A stretch of DNA of 64,000 bases from Pseudomonadales bacterium (GCA_024234365.1 JACKOK010000001.1:744001-808000); one strand, 5' to 3'; counted from the stretch's first letter, positions 54,421 to 63,801 are shown. The notes: a model not told the origin generated them from the sequence alone. Translations and numbers: made by a program.

Positions 54421-54599
54421 GACTGTGCCCCCTCTTGCGTACCTGCCTCGCGGCGTGCGCTGTCAAAGTGTTGGACCTGATGCTGGAACTGATGTTTCGG
54501 TTGCTCGATCTGCTGGCGCAGGCGCGGGCTGAACAGCCAGGCGCCACAGTAAAGGGCGGCGCAGATCAGAGAACCCCAGACGATGATGGTCGTGATCAT
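54417..54599 (-). CDS. 60-aa membrane protein in the oxidase operon (CcoQ-like position)
   Basis: One N-terminal helix (ITTIIVWGSLICAALYCGAW) and a Gln-rich cytoplasmic tail (RLRQQIEQPKHQFQHQVQHF). It is joined to both neighbours by 4-base ATGA overlaps, so its product is made in step with them. Size and topology recall CcoQ/FixQ, the small cbb3 subunit, but the sequence is not diagnostic. Confidence 0.7.
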   Translation of the reverse strand: MITTIIVWGSLICAALYCGAWLFSPRLRQQIEQPKHQFQHQVQHFDSARREAGTQEGAQS

Positions 54600-57241
54600 G
54601 GGCGGGCTCCTGTGTTGTCGGGCTGGAAGAAGGTGCCGATGTAGTGTGCCACGGCGGTGATTTCACTGTCATTCAGGCGATCTGTCCAGGGGGCCATGGA
54701 GGTGCCGGCCACGCCGTTGCGCAAGACCTTTACCCGCTCCTCCAGGCTGGCTCGCACGCCACGGAAATCCGTGGGGGCGATGGGCAGTTGGGCGGCGGCA
54801 AAGCCGTTGCCCGCACCGTTGTCGCCATGGCACTCGGCGCAGTGGCGGGCGTACACGCTGGCACCCTGTGCGGCCTGGCTCGCGTTTGCCGGTTCATCGT
54901 TGCTGCGGGCAAAGCCCTGCACGGCGGCGGCGAGGGCAGAGCGTTGCGTGTCATCCAGTTCGCGCCAGGCCGGCATGGCCGAGCCGTGGACGCCGTTCCA
55001 CAGTACGTCCGCCAGCAGGGCGCGGGAGTAATGACGAATGCTCAGGTTCTTCGGTGCCGGTTCCAGCCAGGCGGCGGCCGGGCCATCGCCCTGGGCCAGA
55101 TCGCCATGGCAGCCCGCGCAGTTTTCCAGCCACAGGCGGGTTCCGAGTGCCTCATCGCCGTTGCCGCTCAGCGCCCGGGCCTCGCCACGCGGGCGGGTGC
55201 GGCCCGGATGGGCATTGAGCTGGGGAGCATTGAGGGACATCAGTGCCCAGTCATCATCACCGGCTACGGCGCGTGCGGCGATATCCCCATCGGGATAGGC
55301 CAGTTCACGCGCCCGCCCGAGGGAGTCCAGATAGGCCACCAGGTCGCGTGCCTCCTGGCGCGGACGCGTGGCGCTGCCATCAAACAGCTGGGGATATGCC
55401 GGCATGATGGATTGCGGCACGATTGTTCTCGGCGCAAACAGGTGGGCATAGTGCCAGTCGGCCGAGCGGGTGCCACCGGCACGGCTCAGGTCCGGCCCGA
55501 TGCGGCGAGTGCCCAGCATGTGCGGGTACTCCAGGCGGCCCTCCCAGGCCAGGGTGGGGGCCCCGAAGCGTTCGAGGTCGGCTTGTGTGTAGCGGATTTG
55601 CTGGCTGTGGCAATAGGAGCAGCCTTCGCGGGCGTAGATTTCCCGTCCGCGTTCTTCCGCCGGGGTATAGGGCAGCGGTGCGCCGGGAGCCATGGCCACA
55701 CTCTGATCTTCCAGCATCTGACGGGGCAGCAGGCCCAGCAGGCTGACAGACAGAGCAAAGAACACGATGCCTGCCGCGCAGGCGGTGATATAGGACATCT
55801 TGAGCCCGCGAGAAGCATGAGCCGCTTCGGGCTGCAGTTGCGCAGTCGCCTGTTCCGGCTGGGCGGTGCCGATGTGTTTGACTCCCTCGCCGCGCGGGCC
55901 GGTGACCAGGCCAGCAAACAGCACGATGAAACCGGCGGCCACGGGGATGGCGGTCAGCGAACGCATGACCCAGTAGGGGTGGGAGGCACGCAGGGATTCA
56001 AGCCAGGGGGTGCCGGCGTCCCACAGCTGGCCCTGCACGATGCCGGCGATGGTGAGATCAATCACCATGAGCCAGATCCCCACGGTGAGCAGGCCATAGG
56101 CCCACTCGAATGCGCGGGCGTTGTAGCGGGCCTCGGGCATGCGCTGCCAGGCATGCAGAATGCCGCCAATACCGGCGAAGGTGGCAAAGCCGAGCATGGC
56201 CAGGTGGGAGTGCCCGATCACCCAGTCGGTGAAGTGCAGGGTCTGGTTGAGGCTCATGTCGGCCTGCAGTGAGCCCTGAACACTCACCACCAGGTAGAAC
56301 AGAACTGCCATGGATGCGAAGCGCAGGCCGATGTCGCGGGGAATCAGGCCCGCGCCGCGCTGGGAGAGCATCAGGTTGGTGACCACAATGACCACCACCA
56401 CGCCCAGCAGGAAGGAGGCGATGATGGCCGCCGTCTGCATTTCCATCGGAATGACCGAGAGGATGTAATGGTGGATGCCGTTGAGCGGGTAGAGGAAGAA
56501 CAGCCCCCAGAAACCGAGCATGGACAGGAAGTGGCTGAAGATGGGGCGCCCAGTGGTAGCGGGAATCACATAATAGAGAATCGCCAGGGCCATGGGCGTG
56601 ACGAACAGACCCACGGCATCATGAATCCACAGCCCGCTGAAGGCCGCCCCCGCCGCGCCGGGCACGACCTCCGGCACGAAATTGCCCATGGGGTAGGAGA
56701 GCAGGGTGAACACCAGGCCCCCCACCAGATACCAGCCGGAGACATACAGATCCGTGATGCCGCGGTGGATGAAGGGAGGCAGGAACTGTGCGGCCGCCAG
56801 CAGCAGACCCAGGATGACAAAGGCATCCACGATGGGAGGGAACTCCGCCCATTCCAGTGGCTGGCTGAAGCCTGAGAGCACCAGGGTCCAGCCGGAGACC
56901 ATCACGGCGATATTCCATACCGCGAACAGCCACAGGCCCAAGCGATGGCTGCTGACGCGGTGCCCGCTGAGCACGGGGACCGCATGGTACATAAACGCCA
57001 GGAAGGCATTGCCGAGCCAGCCGAACATGATGCCCTGGGTGTGGGCATAACGCATGCGGCCCCAGCTTGGCAGCCAGCTCGTCATGAAGTCCGGGAAAAT
57101 AAACTGCAGGGAAACGAAGATGCCGAAGGTGACGGAGACCAGCAGCATGGCAAAGGCTGCATAGCTGTGGGCGCGAACGAGGAAGGTGTCGATTTCCCCG
57201 CCGGATGCCTGTACGGAACTCTGGTTGACTGCCTGATTCAC
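54596..57241 (-). CDS. Single-chain cbb3-type oxidase, CcoN-CcoO-CcoP fusion
   Basis: 881 aa from a GTG at 57241, eight bases after a GGGGG run. Residues 1-470 are CcoN-like with about 12 helices and the haem b and CuB histidines: YAHTQGIMFGWLGNAFLAFMYH, GLWIHDAVGLFVTPMALAILYY, GIHHYI, then LHFTDWVIGHSHLAMLGF. A helix near 490-510 is the CcoO anchor, followed by EGCSYCHSQQIRYTQADLER (haem c, near 541) and the WHYAHLFAPR-type CcoO block. Two more c-type domains, CAGCH (near 708) and CAECH (near 801), match CcoP. All three subunits are thus on one chain. It should reduce oxygen with high affinity, taking electrons from cytochromes. Confidence 0.86.
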   Translation of the reverse strand: MNQAVNQSSVQASGGEIDTFLVRAHSYAAFAMLLVSVTFGIFVSLQFIFPDFMTSWLPSWGRMRYAHTQGIMFGWLGNAFLAFMYHAVPVLSGHRVSSHRLGLWLFAVWNIAVMVSGWTLVLSGFSQPLEWAEFPPIVDAFVILGLLLAAAQFLPPFIHRGITDLYVSGWYLVGGLVFTLLSYPMGNFVPEVVPGAAGAAFSGLWIHDAVGLFVTPMALAILYYVIPATTGRPIFSHFLSMLGFWGLFFLYPLNGIHHYILSVIPMEMQTAAIIASFLLGVVVVIVVTNLMLSQRGAGLIPRDIGLRFASMAVLFYLVVSVQGSLQADMSLNQTLHFTDWVIGHSHLAMLGFATFAGIGGILHAWQRMPEARYNARAFEWAYGLLTVGIWLMVIDLTIAGIVQGQLWDAGTPWLESLRASHPYWVMRSLTAIPVAAGFIVLFAGLVTGPRGEGVKHIGTAQPEQATAQLQPEAAHASRGLKMSYITACAAGIVFFALSVSLLGLLPRQMLEDQSVAMAPGAPLPYTPAEERGREIYAREGCSYCHSQQIRYTQADLERFGAPTLAWEGRLEYPHMLGTRRIGPDLSRAGGTRSADWHYAHLFAPRTIVPQSIMPAYPQLFDGSATRPRQEARDLVAYLDSLGRARELAYPDGDIAARAVAGDDDWALMSLNAPQLNAHPGRTRPRGEARALSGNGDEALGTRLWLENCAGCHGDLAQGDGPAAAWLEPAPKNLSIRHYSRALLADVLWNGVHGSAMPAWRELDDTQRSALAAAVQGFARSNDEPANASQAAQGASVYARHCAECHGDNGAGNGFAAAQLPIAPTDFRGVRASLEERVKVLRNGVAGTSMAPWTDRLNDSEITAVAHYIGTFFQPDNTGARP

Positions 57242-57339
57242 AACACATACCCCCTTTTTCTGTTCCGGGGGATTATAGCCACACCGGCCCTGAATACCTA
57301 GCCGCACATGGGGGCGGCAGTGCCTGGCAGTGAGGCAAT

Positions 57340-57353
57340 TTGACGCAGGACAA
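57340..57353 (-). promoter_or_regulatory. Possible FNR/Anr-like box before the oxidase operon
   Basis: TTGAC-GCAG-GACAA, about 100 bases before the oxidase start. It is close to but not identical with the TTGAT-N4-ATCAA consensus, with three mismatches in the half sites. Regulation by oxygen would be sensible for a cbb3 oxidase. Weak evidence only. Confidence 0.3.
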
Positions 57354-57443
57354 AGTAAGCCGGGTTGGGTTAGGGTGAGCTGAAACCCTGCAGGAATTCT
57401 GATAGGTTTCCTGCTCAGAAAACACTCAGATGGAGGTGCTTGT

Positions 57444-58364
57444 ATGAGCTTGTTCCAAACCCCTGAAGCCCGGGATCACTATTCTCTGAAACGTTTGTTA
57501 CAAAGGCTGCTTGTGGCCTTTTTGCTGCTGTCGTCCGTGCCGGCTTTTGCCCTTACTGAACAGGAGATTGCAGACCTGCAGTTCATGCGGGAAGAGGAGA
57601 AGCTTGCCTATGATATATACAATGCCCTGTACGCCCTGTGGGGCAATCCGGTTTTTACGACGATTGCCAGCTCCGAGGCCCGCCACAAGGATTCTGTCCT
57701 GAACCTGCTGAACCAGTTTGGTATCGCAGACCCGGCAGCCGGTATGGCCGCCGGGAAATTCAGCAGCACTGCGCTGCAGTCGCTGTACGACCAACTACTG
57801 GCTTCGGGCTCGGTGTCCCAGATTGAGGGCTTGCGGGTTGGTGTGACCGTCGAGAAAACCGATATCGCTGATCTGGACCAGACGATGGCCCACACCACGA
57901 ATGCCTCCATCCTGCGGGTGTACAGCAATCTGCGCAAAGGTTCGGTGAATCATTTGTCCTCGTTCAGCAACCAGATTCTGGCGCTGGGGGGCACCGTTGA
58001 GGGCAGTGGGCAGAACCCGGGGCTTGCGGTCTACGAACCAATCAGCCAGTCCTTGTATATTCCGGCGGTGGTGCTGGAGGGTGCCAACGGGGAGAAGCTT
58101 GTCTATGATGCGTTGCTGCGTCTGGTGGAAACCATGCCGGTGACGCTGCAACTGGTCAACTCCACCCTGACAAGCATTCCCTACAGCGCGGACTATGCGA
58201 GCTATTCCTCCGCGACCGGAATCGTGACCATTCCGGAGCTTGCAGTGGGGGCGTTGAACTATTCCACTCTGGAGGCTGTCAGATACTCGGCCACCTTGCA
58301 GTTGCAAACCGAACTGTCTGCCGAGAGCCCGACCTTTACCCAGGTATCGCTAAGCGAAAAATAA
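57444..58364 (+). CDS. Secreted DUF2202 (ferritin-like) protein
   Basis: 306 aa with a signal peptide (LLVAFLLLSSVPAFA). The DUF2202 domain (about 45-170) holds FMREEEKLAYDIYNALYALWG, SSEARHKDSVLNLLNQFGI, VEKTDIADLDQTMAHTTN and YSNLRKGSVNHLSSF. The Glu and His residues could bind a di-metal site in a four-helix bundle. The C-terminal 110 residues are beta-rich and not part of that domain. It lies 203 bases from the oxidase operon, divergent. Function unknown. Confidence 0.87.
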   Translation: MSLFQTPEARDHYSLKRLLQRLLVAFLLLSSVPAFALTEQEIADLQFMREEEKLAYDIYNALYALWGNPVFTTIASSEARHKDSVLNLLNQFGIADPAAGMAAGKFSSTALQSLYDQLLASGSVSQIEGLRVGVTVEKTDIADLDQTMAHTTNASILRVYSNLRKGSVNHLSSFSNQILALGGTVEGSGQNPGLAVYEPISQSLYIPAVVLEGANGEKLVYDALLRLVETMPVTLQLVNSTLTSIPYSADYASYSSATGIVTIPELAVGALNYSTLEAVRYSATLQLQTELSAESPTFTQVSLSEK

Positions 58365-58381
58365 AAACATAGAGAGACATC

Positions 58382-59722
58382 ATGGCGCTGGTGCTGATTC
58401 TGTTGCTGATTATCGGCTTTATTGTATTTGCCACCGTGCGCCTGCGCCTGAGCCCCTTTCTGGTGCTGCTGCTGGCAGCGTTGCTGGCAGCATTCGCCTA
58501 TGGCCTGCCGCTGCAGGAAATTGAATCCACCCTGCGCGCGGGTTTCGGCAATATCATGGGCAGCATCGGCCTGGTGATTGTGCTGGGAACGCTGATCGGT
58601 GTGATTCTGGAACGCAGTGGTGCCGCCATTGTGTTGGCGCAGAGCCTGATTCGCGTGTTTGGCGCACGCTTTCCCTCGCTCACCCTGTCGCTGGTCGGGT
58701 TTCTGGTGTCGATTCCGGTGTTCTGTGATTCCGCCTTTATCATTCTCAACAGTCTGCGGCGTTCTGTGGCGCGCAGCCTGCATGCCTCTCCCGTGATGCT
58801 TACCGTGGCGCTGTCCACCGGCCTGTTTGCCACGCATACCCTGGTGCCTCCGACCCCGGGCCCGATTGCCGCTGCAGCCAATCTGGGGCTTGAGGACAAT
58901 CTTGGCCTGGTCATTCTGGCGGGCCTGGGGCTTGCCTTGCTGGCGGCGCTGACCGGCCTGGCCTGGGCGCATTACAGTGCCGGTTTGCCGAGCGAGGAGT
59001 TGCATGAAGAGGATGCAGCACCGCAAGCGGATGAAGTGCTGCAGAGACTGCCCTCTGCCACGGCGTCCATGCTGCCGCTGCTGGTGCCTATCGCATTGAT
59101 CTGCGTGGGCTCCATCGCCAATTATCCAGGTGCCCTGTTGGGCGATGGCCTCGTTCATGAGCTCAGTCTGTTTCTCGGCAAACCGCTGATTGCCCTGTCT
59201 GTGGGCGTGTTGTGTGCGCTGCCTCTGCTGCGTGGTGAGCAACGGCTTGTGCGCTTTTCAGAGCATACGCAACAAGCGCTGCTGACGGCGGCGCCTATTT
59301 TGCTGGTCACCGGGGCCGGTGGCGCCTTCGGGGCCGTGCTGGCGGCCACTCCCATCGGAGACTATCTTGGCAGCACTCTCTCGACACTGGGCATCGGGGT
59401 ATTCATGCCCTTTGTGGTCGCGGCAGCCCTGAAAACGGCGCAAGGCTCTTCCACGGTGGCGATGGTCGCCGGTTCCGCGCTGGTGGCTCCTCTGTTGCCG
59501 CAGATCGGGCTGGATTCCACGGCGGGAGAGGTGCTCGCCGTCATGGCGATCGGGGCGGGGGCCATGACCGTCTCCCATGCCAACGACAGTTATTTCTGGG
59601 TGGTGGCTCAGTGTTCGCGGATGAGCGTAGCTACCGCTTATCGGGCACACACGACGGCTACGCTGCTCATGGGGCTGGTGAGTATTACGGTGCTCTGGCT
59701 GGTCTCGCTGATCGTCTTGTAG
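58382..59722 (+). CDS. GntP family permease
   Basis: 446 aa with about 12 helices. It starts MALVLILLLIIGFIVFATVRLRLSPFLVLLL and carries NIMGSIGLVIVLGTLIGVILERSGAA and SIPVFCDSAFIILNSLRR, the standard GntP pattern. GntP members carry gluconate and other sugar acids. The next gene is a glycerate kinase, so D-glycerate or a related acid is the likely substrate. 17 bases after DUF2202, 9 before the kinase. Confidence 0.92.
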   Translation: MALVLILLLIIGFIVFATVRLRLSPFLVLLLAALLAAFAYGLPLQEIESTLRAGFGNIMGSIGLVIVLGTLIGVILERSGAAIVLAQSLIRVFGARFPSLTLSLVGFLVSIPVFCDSAFIILNSLRRSVARSLHASPVMLTVALSTGLFATHTLVPPTPGPIAAAANLGLEDNLGLVILAGLGLALLAALTGLAWAHYSAGLPSEELHEEDAAPQADEVLQRLPSATASMLPLLVPIALICVGSIANYPGALLGDGLVHELSLFLGKPLIALSVGVLCALPLLRGEQRLVRFSEHTQQALLTAAPILLVTGAGGAFGAVLAATPIGDYLGSTLSTLGIGVFMPFVVAAALKTAQGSSTVAMVAGSALVAPLLPQIGLDSTAGEVLAVMAIGAGAMTVSHANDSYFWVVAQCSRMSVATAYRAHTTATLLMGLVSITVLWLVSLIVL

Positions 59723-59731
59723 GGAGGGGGC

Positions 59732-60880
59732 ATGCGCATCGTCATCGCACCGGATTCCTTTAAAGAATGCCTGGAAGCACCGGCAGTGGCGCAGGCCATT
59801 GCGCGGGGCTGGGCGCGCGCGGCGGCGCGGGATGAGCTGGTGCTCATGCCGTTGGCCGATGGCGGCGAAGGCACCACGGCAGCGCTGCTGGCGGCTGCCG
59901 GTGGACGTTTGGAGGAACGCACGGTCAGCGGCCCGCTCGGCGGACCGTTGCGGGCCCACTTCGCGGTGATCGATGAGGGGCGCACGGCCATCGTGGAGGT
60001 GGCGCAGGCCAGTGGCCTGCAAGGGCTTCCTCCCGAGAGGCGTGATGCCCTGCGTGCCTGCAGTTATGGCACGGGCGAGCTGATGGCTGCGGCGCTGGAC
60101 ACGGGCGTCAGCACGCTCATTGTTGGCCTGGGAGGCAGCGCGTGCAGTGACGCGGGGATGGGTTTGTTGCAGGCACTCGGTGCGCACTTTGTCGATGCGC
60201 AGGGCCATGCGCTGCGTGGCGGCGGGGCCCTGAATCGCCTGGCCTCCTTCGATGTGGGGCCGGTACGGCAACGCCTGCAGGGGGTGCGTCTGCTGGTGGC
60301 CAGTGATGTGCGCAATCCCCTGCTGGGGCCCGATGGCTGTGTCCGGGTCTTTGCCCCGCAGAAGGGGGCCAGTGCCGACGAGGTGGAACAGCTTGAAGCA
60401 GGCATGACGCATTTCTCGTTGCTGGCGGAAGCACAGGGTTTTGATATTGCCGGTTTTCCCGGCAGTGGAGCGGCAGGCGGAATCGGCGGCGCACTGGGAG
60501 GCCTGCTTGGCGGGAGCATGGTCTCCGGTATTGAGATGGTCATGGAGGCGACAGGGCTGGCTTCGGCGCTGGCACAGGCCGATCTGGTGATCAGCGGCGA
60601 GGGCAGCCTGGACAGCCAGAGCGCCGCAGGCAAGGTAGTGGCCGGAGTCTGCCGACTGGCGCAGCAGCATGGCGTGCCGGTGATTGCGCTGGCGGGAAGG
60701 CTGGAGGGCAATCTTCAGGCGCTTTATGACAGCGGGCTGAGCGCGGCGTTCTCTATTGCGAGGGGGCCGTGCAGCAGGGAAGATGCCCTGCGTGATGCGG
60801 CAGTAAATCTCGCCCACGCGGCCGAAAACCTTGCGCGGCTGTGGCATGAATCAAGACAATCAACGAACCTGACCCCTTGA
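59732..60880 (+). CDS. Glycerate kinase (GarK/GlxK family)
   Basis: 382 aa. Opening MRIVIAPDSFKECLEAPAVAQAIARGW and the glycine-rich stretches LIVGLGGSACSDAGMGLLQALGA and FPGSGAAGGIGGALGGLLGG define family 1 glycerate kinase. It makes 2- or 3-phosphoglycerate from D-glycerate and feeds glycolysis. It follows the GntP permease directly: together an uptake-and-activation unit. The secreted hydrolase gene begins 14 bases later. Confidence 0.94.
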   Translation: MRIVIAPDSFKECLEAPAVAQAIARGWARAAARDELVLMPLADGGEGTTAALLAAAGGRLEERTVSGPLGGPLRAHFAVIDEGRTAIVEVAQASGLQGLPPERRDALRACSYGTGELMAAALDTGVSTLIVGLGGSACSDAGMGLLQALGAHFVDAQGHALRGGGALNRLASFDVGPVRQRLQGVRLLVASDVRNPLLGPDGCVRVFAPQKGASADEVEQLEAGMTHFSLLAEAQGFDIAGFPGSGAAGGIGGALGGLLGGSMVSGIEMVMEATGLASALAQADLVISGEGSLDSQSAAGKVVAGVCRLAQQHGVPVIALAGRLEGNLQALYDSGLSAAFSIARGPCSREDALRDAAVNLAHAAENLARLWHESRQSTNLTP

Positions 60881-60894
60881 TCTGGAGAACCACA

Positions 60895-62034
60895 ATGAAA
60901 ACAATGCTCCGTCCGTGGGCTGTGCCCATTCTGTTCCTGTTCTGCCAATCCTCTGTATTCGCGCAAGCCGCTACCGTGCGGGTAGATCATTATGTGCCCG
61001 TTGTGTCCAGCGCTCCCTCGATGGCGGGCGACACAGCGCTGATCTATGTGCGTGAGCGCAGCCAGCCCGCGACCGTTGCCCGTCGTGCGAGCCTGGAGGG
61101 GCAGGTGGTACTTTTTATCCACGGTGCAGGAACACCCGCCGAAGTTGCCTTCGATGTGCCGGTGCAGGGGTATAGCTGGATGGCCTATCTGGCCGCTGCG
61201 GGCTATGACACCTTTGCGATGGATACCACGGGCTACGGACGTTCCACACGCCCCTATGTGATGAACGATGTCTGCAATCTCTCGGCTGCGGCGCAGCAGG
61301 ATTTTGTGCCTGCGATGATCGCAGCGCCCTGTGAACCCAGTTACGGGTTTGCAGCGACTACCATTGAATCCGACTGGCACGATATCGATGCCGTGGTGGA
61401 CTATCTGCGTCGTCTGCGCGGGGTGGATAAAGTGCATCTTGTGGCCTGGTCCCTCGGTGGCCCCCGGGCCGCAGGCTATGCGGCCCTGCACCCGGAAAAA
61501 GTGGCCCGTGTCGTGCTGCTTGCTCCGGCCTACAGCCGCAATCGATCCGCCGGGGCGCCCGCCTCGCTGCCGGTGCCGGGGGCGGCATTCAGCAAGCAGT
61601 CACGGCTGGATTTTGTGCGCAACTGGGAGCGACAGGTGGGGTGTGAAAACCAGTATGATCCCGCCGTCAGCGAGGCCGTCTGGCGTGACATGCTCGCCTC
61701 CGATCCGGTGGGGGCCACCTGGGCGGCAGGTGTTCGGCGCGCCCCTAACACCACCGTGTGGGGGTGGACTCAGGACGTTGTCCGCCGCACGCAAACGCCC
61801 ATGCTCCTGGTTGCCGGGATACATGATGCCCAGGTGCCGCCCAGCCGGGTTGCCGAGATGTATGAGGATCTTGGGGCCAGTGAGAAGGTACTGCTGGATC
61901 TGGGGTGCTCATCCCACAACGCCATGTGGGAGGTCAATGCGGGCCTGCTGTTCGATGCCAGCCTGCAGTGGTTGCGCGATGGTGCCGTGGATGGCAGCAG
62001 CAACGGGGTGCTGCGCAAGGGCTACCGTGAGTGA
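60895..62034 (+). CDS. Secreted alpha/beta hydrolase
   Basis: 379 aa from ATG 60895 with GGAG upstream. Signal peptide WAVPILFLFCQSSVFAQAA. VVLFIHGAGTPAEVAFDV is the oxyanion-hole strand, FAMDTTGYGRSTRP precedes the cap, and VAWSLGGPRAAGYA has the Ser nucleophile (variant AWSLG). The Asp is probably in LLVAGIHDAQVPPSRVAEM and the His in GCSSHNAMWEV. Esterase or lipase-like activity in the periplasm is probable; natural substrate unknown. Confidence 0.87.
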   Translation: MKTMLRPWAVPILFLFCQSSVFAQAATVRVDHYVPVVSSAPSMAGDTALIYVRERSQPATVARRASLEGQVVLFIHGAGTPAEVAFDVPVQGYSWMAYLAAAGYDTFAMDTTGYGRSTRPYVMNDVCNLSAAAQQDFVPAMIAAPCEPSYGFAATTIESDWHDIDAVVDYLRRLRGVDKVHLVAWSLGGPRAAGYAALHPEKVARVVLLAPAYSRNRSAGAPASLPVPGAAFSKQSRLDFVRNWERQVGCENQYDPAVSEAVWRDMLASDPVGATWAAGVRRAPNTTVWGWTQDVVRRTQTPMLLVAGIHDAQVPPSRVAEMYEDLGASEKVLLDLGCSSHNAMWEVNAGLLFDASLQWLRDGAVDGSSNGVLRKGYRE

Positions 62035-62037
62035 TGG

Positions 62038-62364
62038 TCAGTACTGAAATTCCGGTGTGGTGACGACCAGACCGTCCAGATCCTCTGTCAGCGGGAGCTG
62101 ACAGGCCAGGCGGGAGTTGGCCTTTCGGTCCGGGCGCAGGCTGAGCATGGCGTCTTCGTTGCGCGCCATGGGGGGGAGCTTGTCCAGCCAGTCCTCACGC
62201 ACAAACACATGGCAGGTGGCACAGGAGCAGAAGCCTCCGCAATCGGCGTCAATGCCGGGAACTCCCTGGCTGACGGCGGCATCCATGACACTGGGAATGG
62301 CGCCGGGGGTGACGTCCACCGGATGTTGCGTGCCATCGTGCTCAATGAAAAGAATTCTGCTCAT
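62038..62364 (-). CDS. [2Fe-2S] ferredoxin, adrenodoxin/ISC type
   Basis: 108 aa. Cluster ligands follow C-x5-C-x2-C in DADCGGFCSCATCHVF and the fourth Cys in SRLACQLPLT. This spacing and the VREDW region are those of the adrenodoxin/putidaredoxin type, which serve P450s or Fe-S assembly. No partner reductase or oxygenase is nearby. Divergent from metY. Confidence 0.94.
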   Translation of the reverse strand: MSRILFIEHDGTQHPVDVTPGAIPSVMDAAVSQGVPGIDADCGGFCSCATCHVFVREDWLDKLPPMARNEDAMLSLRPDRKANSRLACQLPLTEDLDGLVVTTPEFQY

Positions 62365-62451
62365 GACTGCCCCCTACGGTGAATCCAAAAACGCGGGCAA
62401 CGATACCAGCATTCCCGACTGATCTGAAGCAGGGCTTGCGGCGCTGTCCTG

Positions 62452-62460
62452 TGGTATAAA
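62452..62460 (+). promoter_or_regulatory. Extended -10 promoter candidate for metY
   Basis: TGGTATAAA has the TGnTATAAT extended -10 shape, 50 bases before the ATG at 62511. No good -35 at 17 bases; extended -10 promoters can do without. No riboswitch fold was recognised in the 146-base leader region. Confidence 0.4.
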
Positions 62461-62510
62461 CCGGAACACAGTAAAAACAGCTCGGGGCAGACACCCGACA
62501 AGGAGCACAC

Positions 62511-63782
62511 ATGAAACTGGAATCCCTGGCCCTGCACCACGGCTACGAATCAGAGGCTACCACCAAGTCAGCGGCGGTGCCCATCTACCAGACCACGTCC
62601 TATACCTTCGACAATACCCAGCATGGGGCGGACCTTTTTGACCTCAAGGTGCCGGGCAATATCTACACCCGCATCATGAACCCCACCACCGATGTGCTGG
62701 AAAAACGTCTGGCCGAGATGGAGGGGGGGATTGCCGGCCTCGGTCTGGCCTCCGGCATGGCGGCCATTACCTATGCCATTCAATGTATTACCGATGTCGG
62801 CAGCAATATTGTCAGCACCTCGCAGCTCTATGGCGGCACCTATAATCTGTTTGCGCACACATTGCCCAAGCAGGGGGTGGAAGTGCGCATGGCCTCCTTC
62901 GATGATTTCGAGCGCCTGGAATCCCTGATCGATGACAATACCCGCGCCATGTTCTGCGAGAGCATCGGCAACCCGGCAGGCAATGTGGTGGACATTGAAA
63001 AACTGGCCGAAATTGCCCACCGCCACGGCGTGCCCCTGATTGTGGACAGCACGGTTGCAACGCCCTTTCTCTGCCGTCCCTTCGACCTGGGGGCCGACAT
63101 CGTGGTGCATGCACTGACCAAATACATTGGCGGTCACGGCACCACCATCGGCGGTATGATCATCGATTCCGGCAAGTTCGACTGGGCGGCGAACAAAAAA
63201 CGTTTCCCGATGCTGAACGAGCCCGATCCCTCCTATCACGGCGTGGTGTATACCGAGGCGCTGGGCCCTGCCGCCTACATCGGTCGTTGCCGCGTCGTGC
63301 CTCTGCGCAACACCGGTGCCGCGCTTTCTCCCCACAGTGCCTTTCTGATTCTGCAGGGGCTGGAGACGCTGGGGCTGCGCATGGAGCGCCATTGCGCCAA
63401 TGCACTGACCGTGGCGCGTTTCCTCCAGGGGCATCCGAAGGTGGAGTGGGTCAACTATGCCGGTCTGCAGGACAGCCCCTACCATGCCACTGCCCAGAAA
63501 ATCTGCCGGGGCATGGGCTCGGGTATTCTCAGCTTCGGTATCAAGGGTGGGAAAGAGGCCGGTGGCCGCTTCATTGACGCGCTGCAGATGATTCTGCGCC
63601 TGGTCAACATCGGCGATGCCAAGTCACTGGCCTGCCACCCGGCGACGACCACTCACCGTCAACTGAGTCCGGAGGAGCTGAAATCTGCCGGAGTATCGGA
63701 AGACCTGGTGCGGCTGTCCGTGGGGATCGAGCATGTCGATGACATCATTGCCGATATCTCCCAGGCGCTGGACAAGGCCTGA
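62511..63782 (+). CDS. metY: O-acetylhomoserine aminocarboxypropyltransferase (MetY type)
   Basis: 423 aa PLP enzyme of the Cys/Met metabolism family. Seen: SAAVPIYQTTSYTFDNTQHG, MEGGIAGLGLASGMAAITYA, and the PLP lysine in VVHALTKYIGGHGTTIGG. The insertion AANKKRFPMLNEPDPSYHGVVYTEALG is typical of MetY rather than MetB or MetC. It makes homocysteine or methionine-type products by direct sulfhydrylation. Closed by a strong palindrome. Confidence 0.95.
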   Translation: MKLESLALHHGYESEATTKSAAVPIYQTTSYTFDNTQHGADLFDLKVPGNIYTRIMNPTTDVLEKRLAEMEGGIAGLGLASGMAAITYAIQCITDVGSNIVSTSQLYGGTYNLFAHTLPKQGVEVRMASFDDFERLESLIDDNTRAMFCESIGNPAGNVVDIEKLAEIAHRHGVPLIVDSTVATPFLCRPFDLGADIVVHALTKYIGGHGTTIGGMIIDSGKFDWAANKKRFPMLNEPDPSYHGVVYTEALGPAAYIGRCRVVPLRNTGAALSPHSAFLILQGLETLGLRMERHCANALTVARFLQGHPKVEWVNYAGLQDSPYHATAQKICRGMGSGILSFGIKGGKEAGGRFIDALQMILRLVNIGDAKSLACHPATTTHRQLSPEELKSAGVSEDLVRLSVGIEHVDDIIADISQALDKA

Positions 63783-63801
63783 GGAAGGACAGAGCGGTTT
63801 C

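Noticed and set aside
54596..57241. Nitric oxide reductase instead of cbb3 oxidase
   Set aside because: The CcoO-type block and the IHDAVGL and GHSHLAMLGF segments match CcoN/CcoO, and cNOR has no such three-haem tail.
62365..62510. SAM or SAH riboswitch before metY
   Set aside because: The stem CTCGGGGC...CCCGA is short and lacks the conserved core of any class I know.
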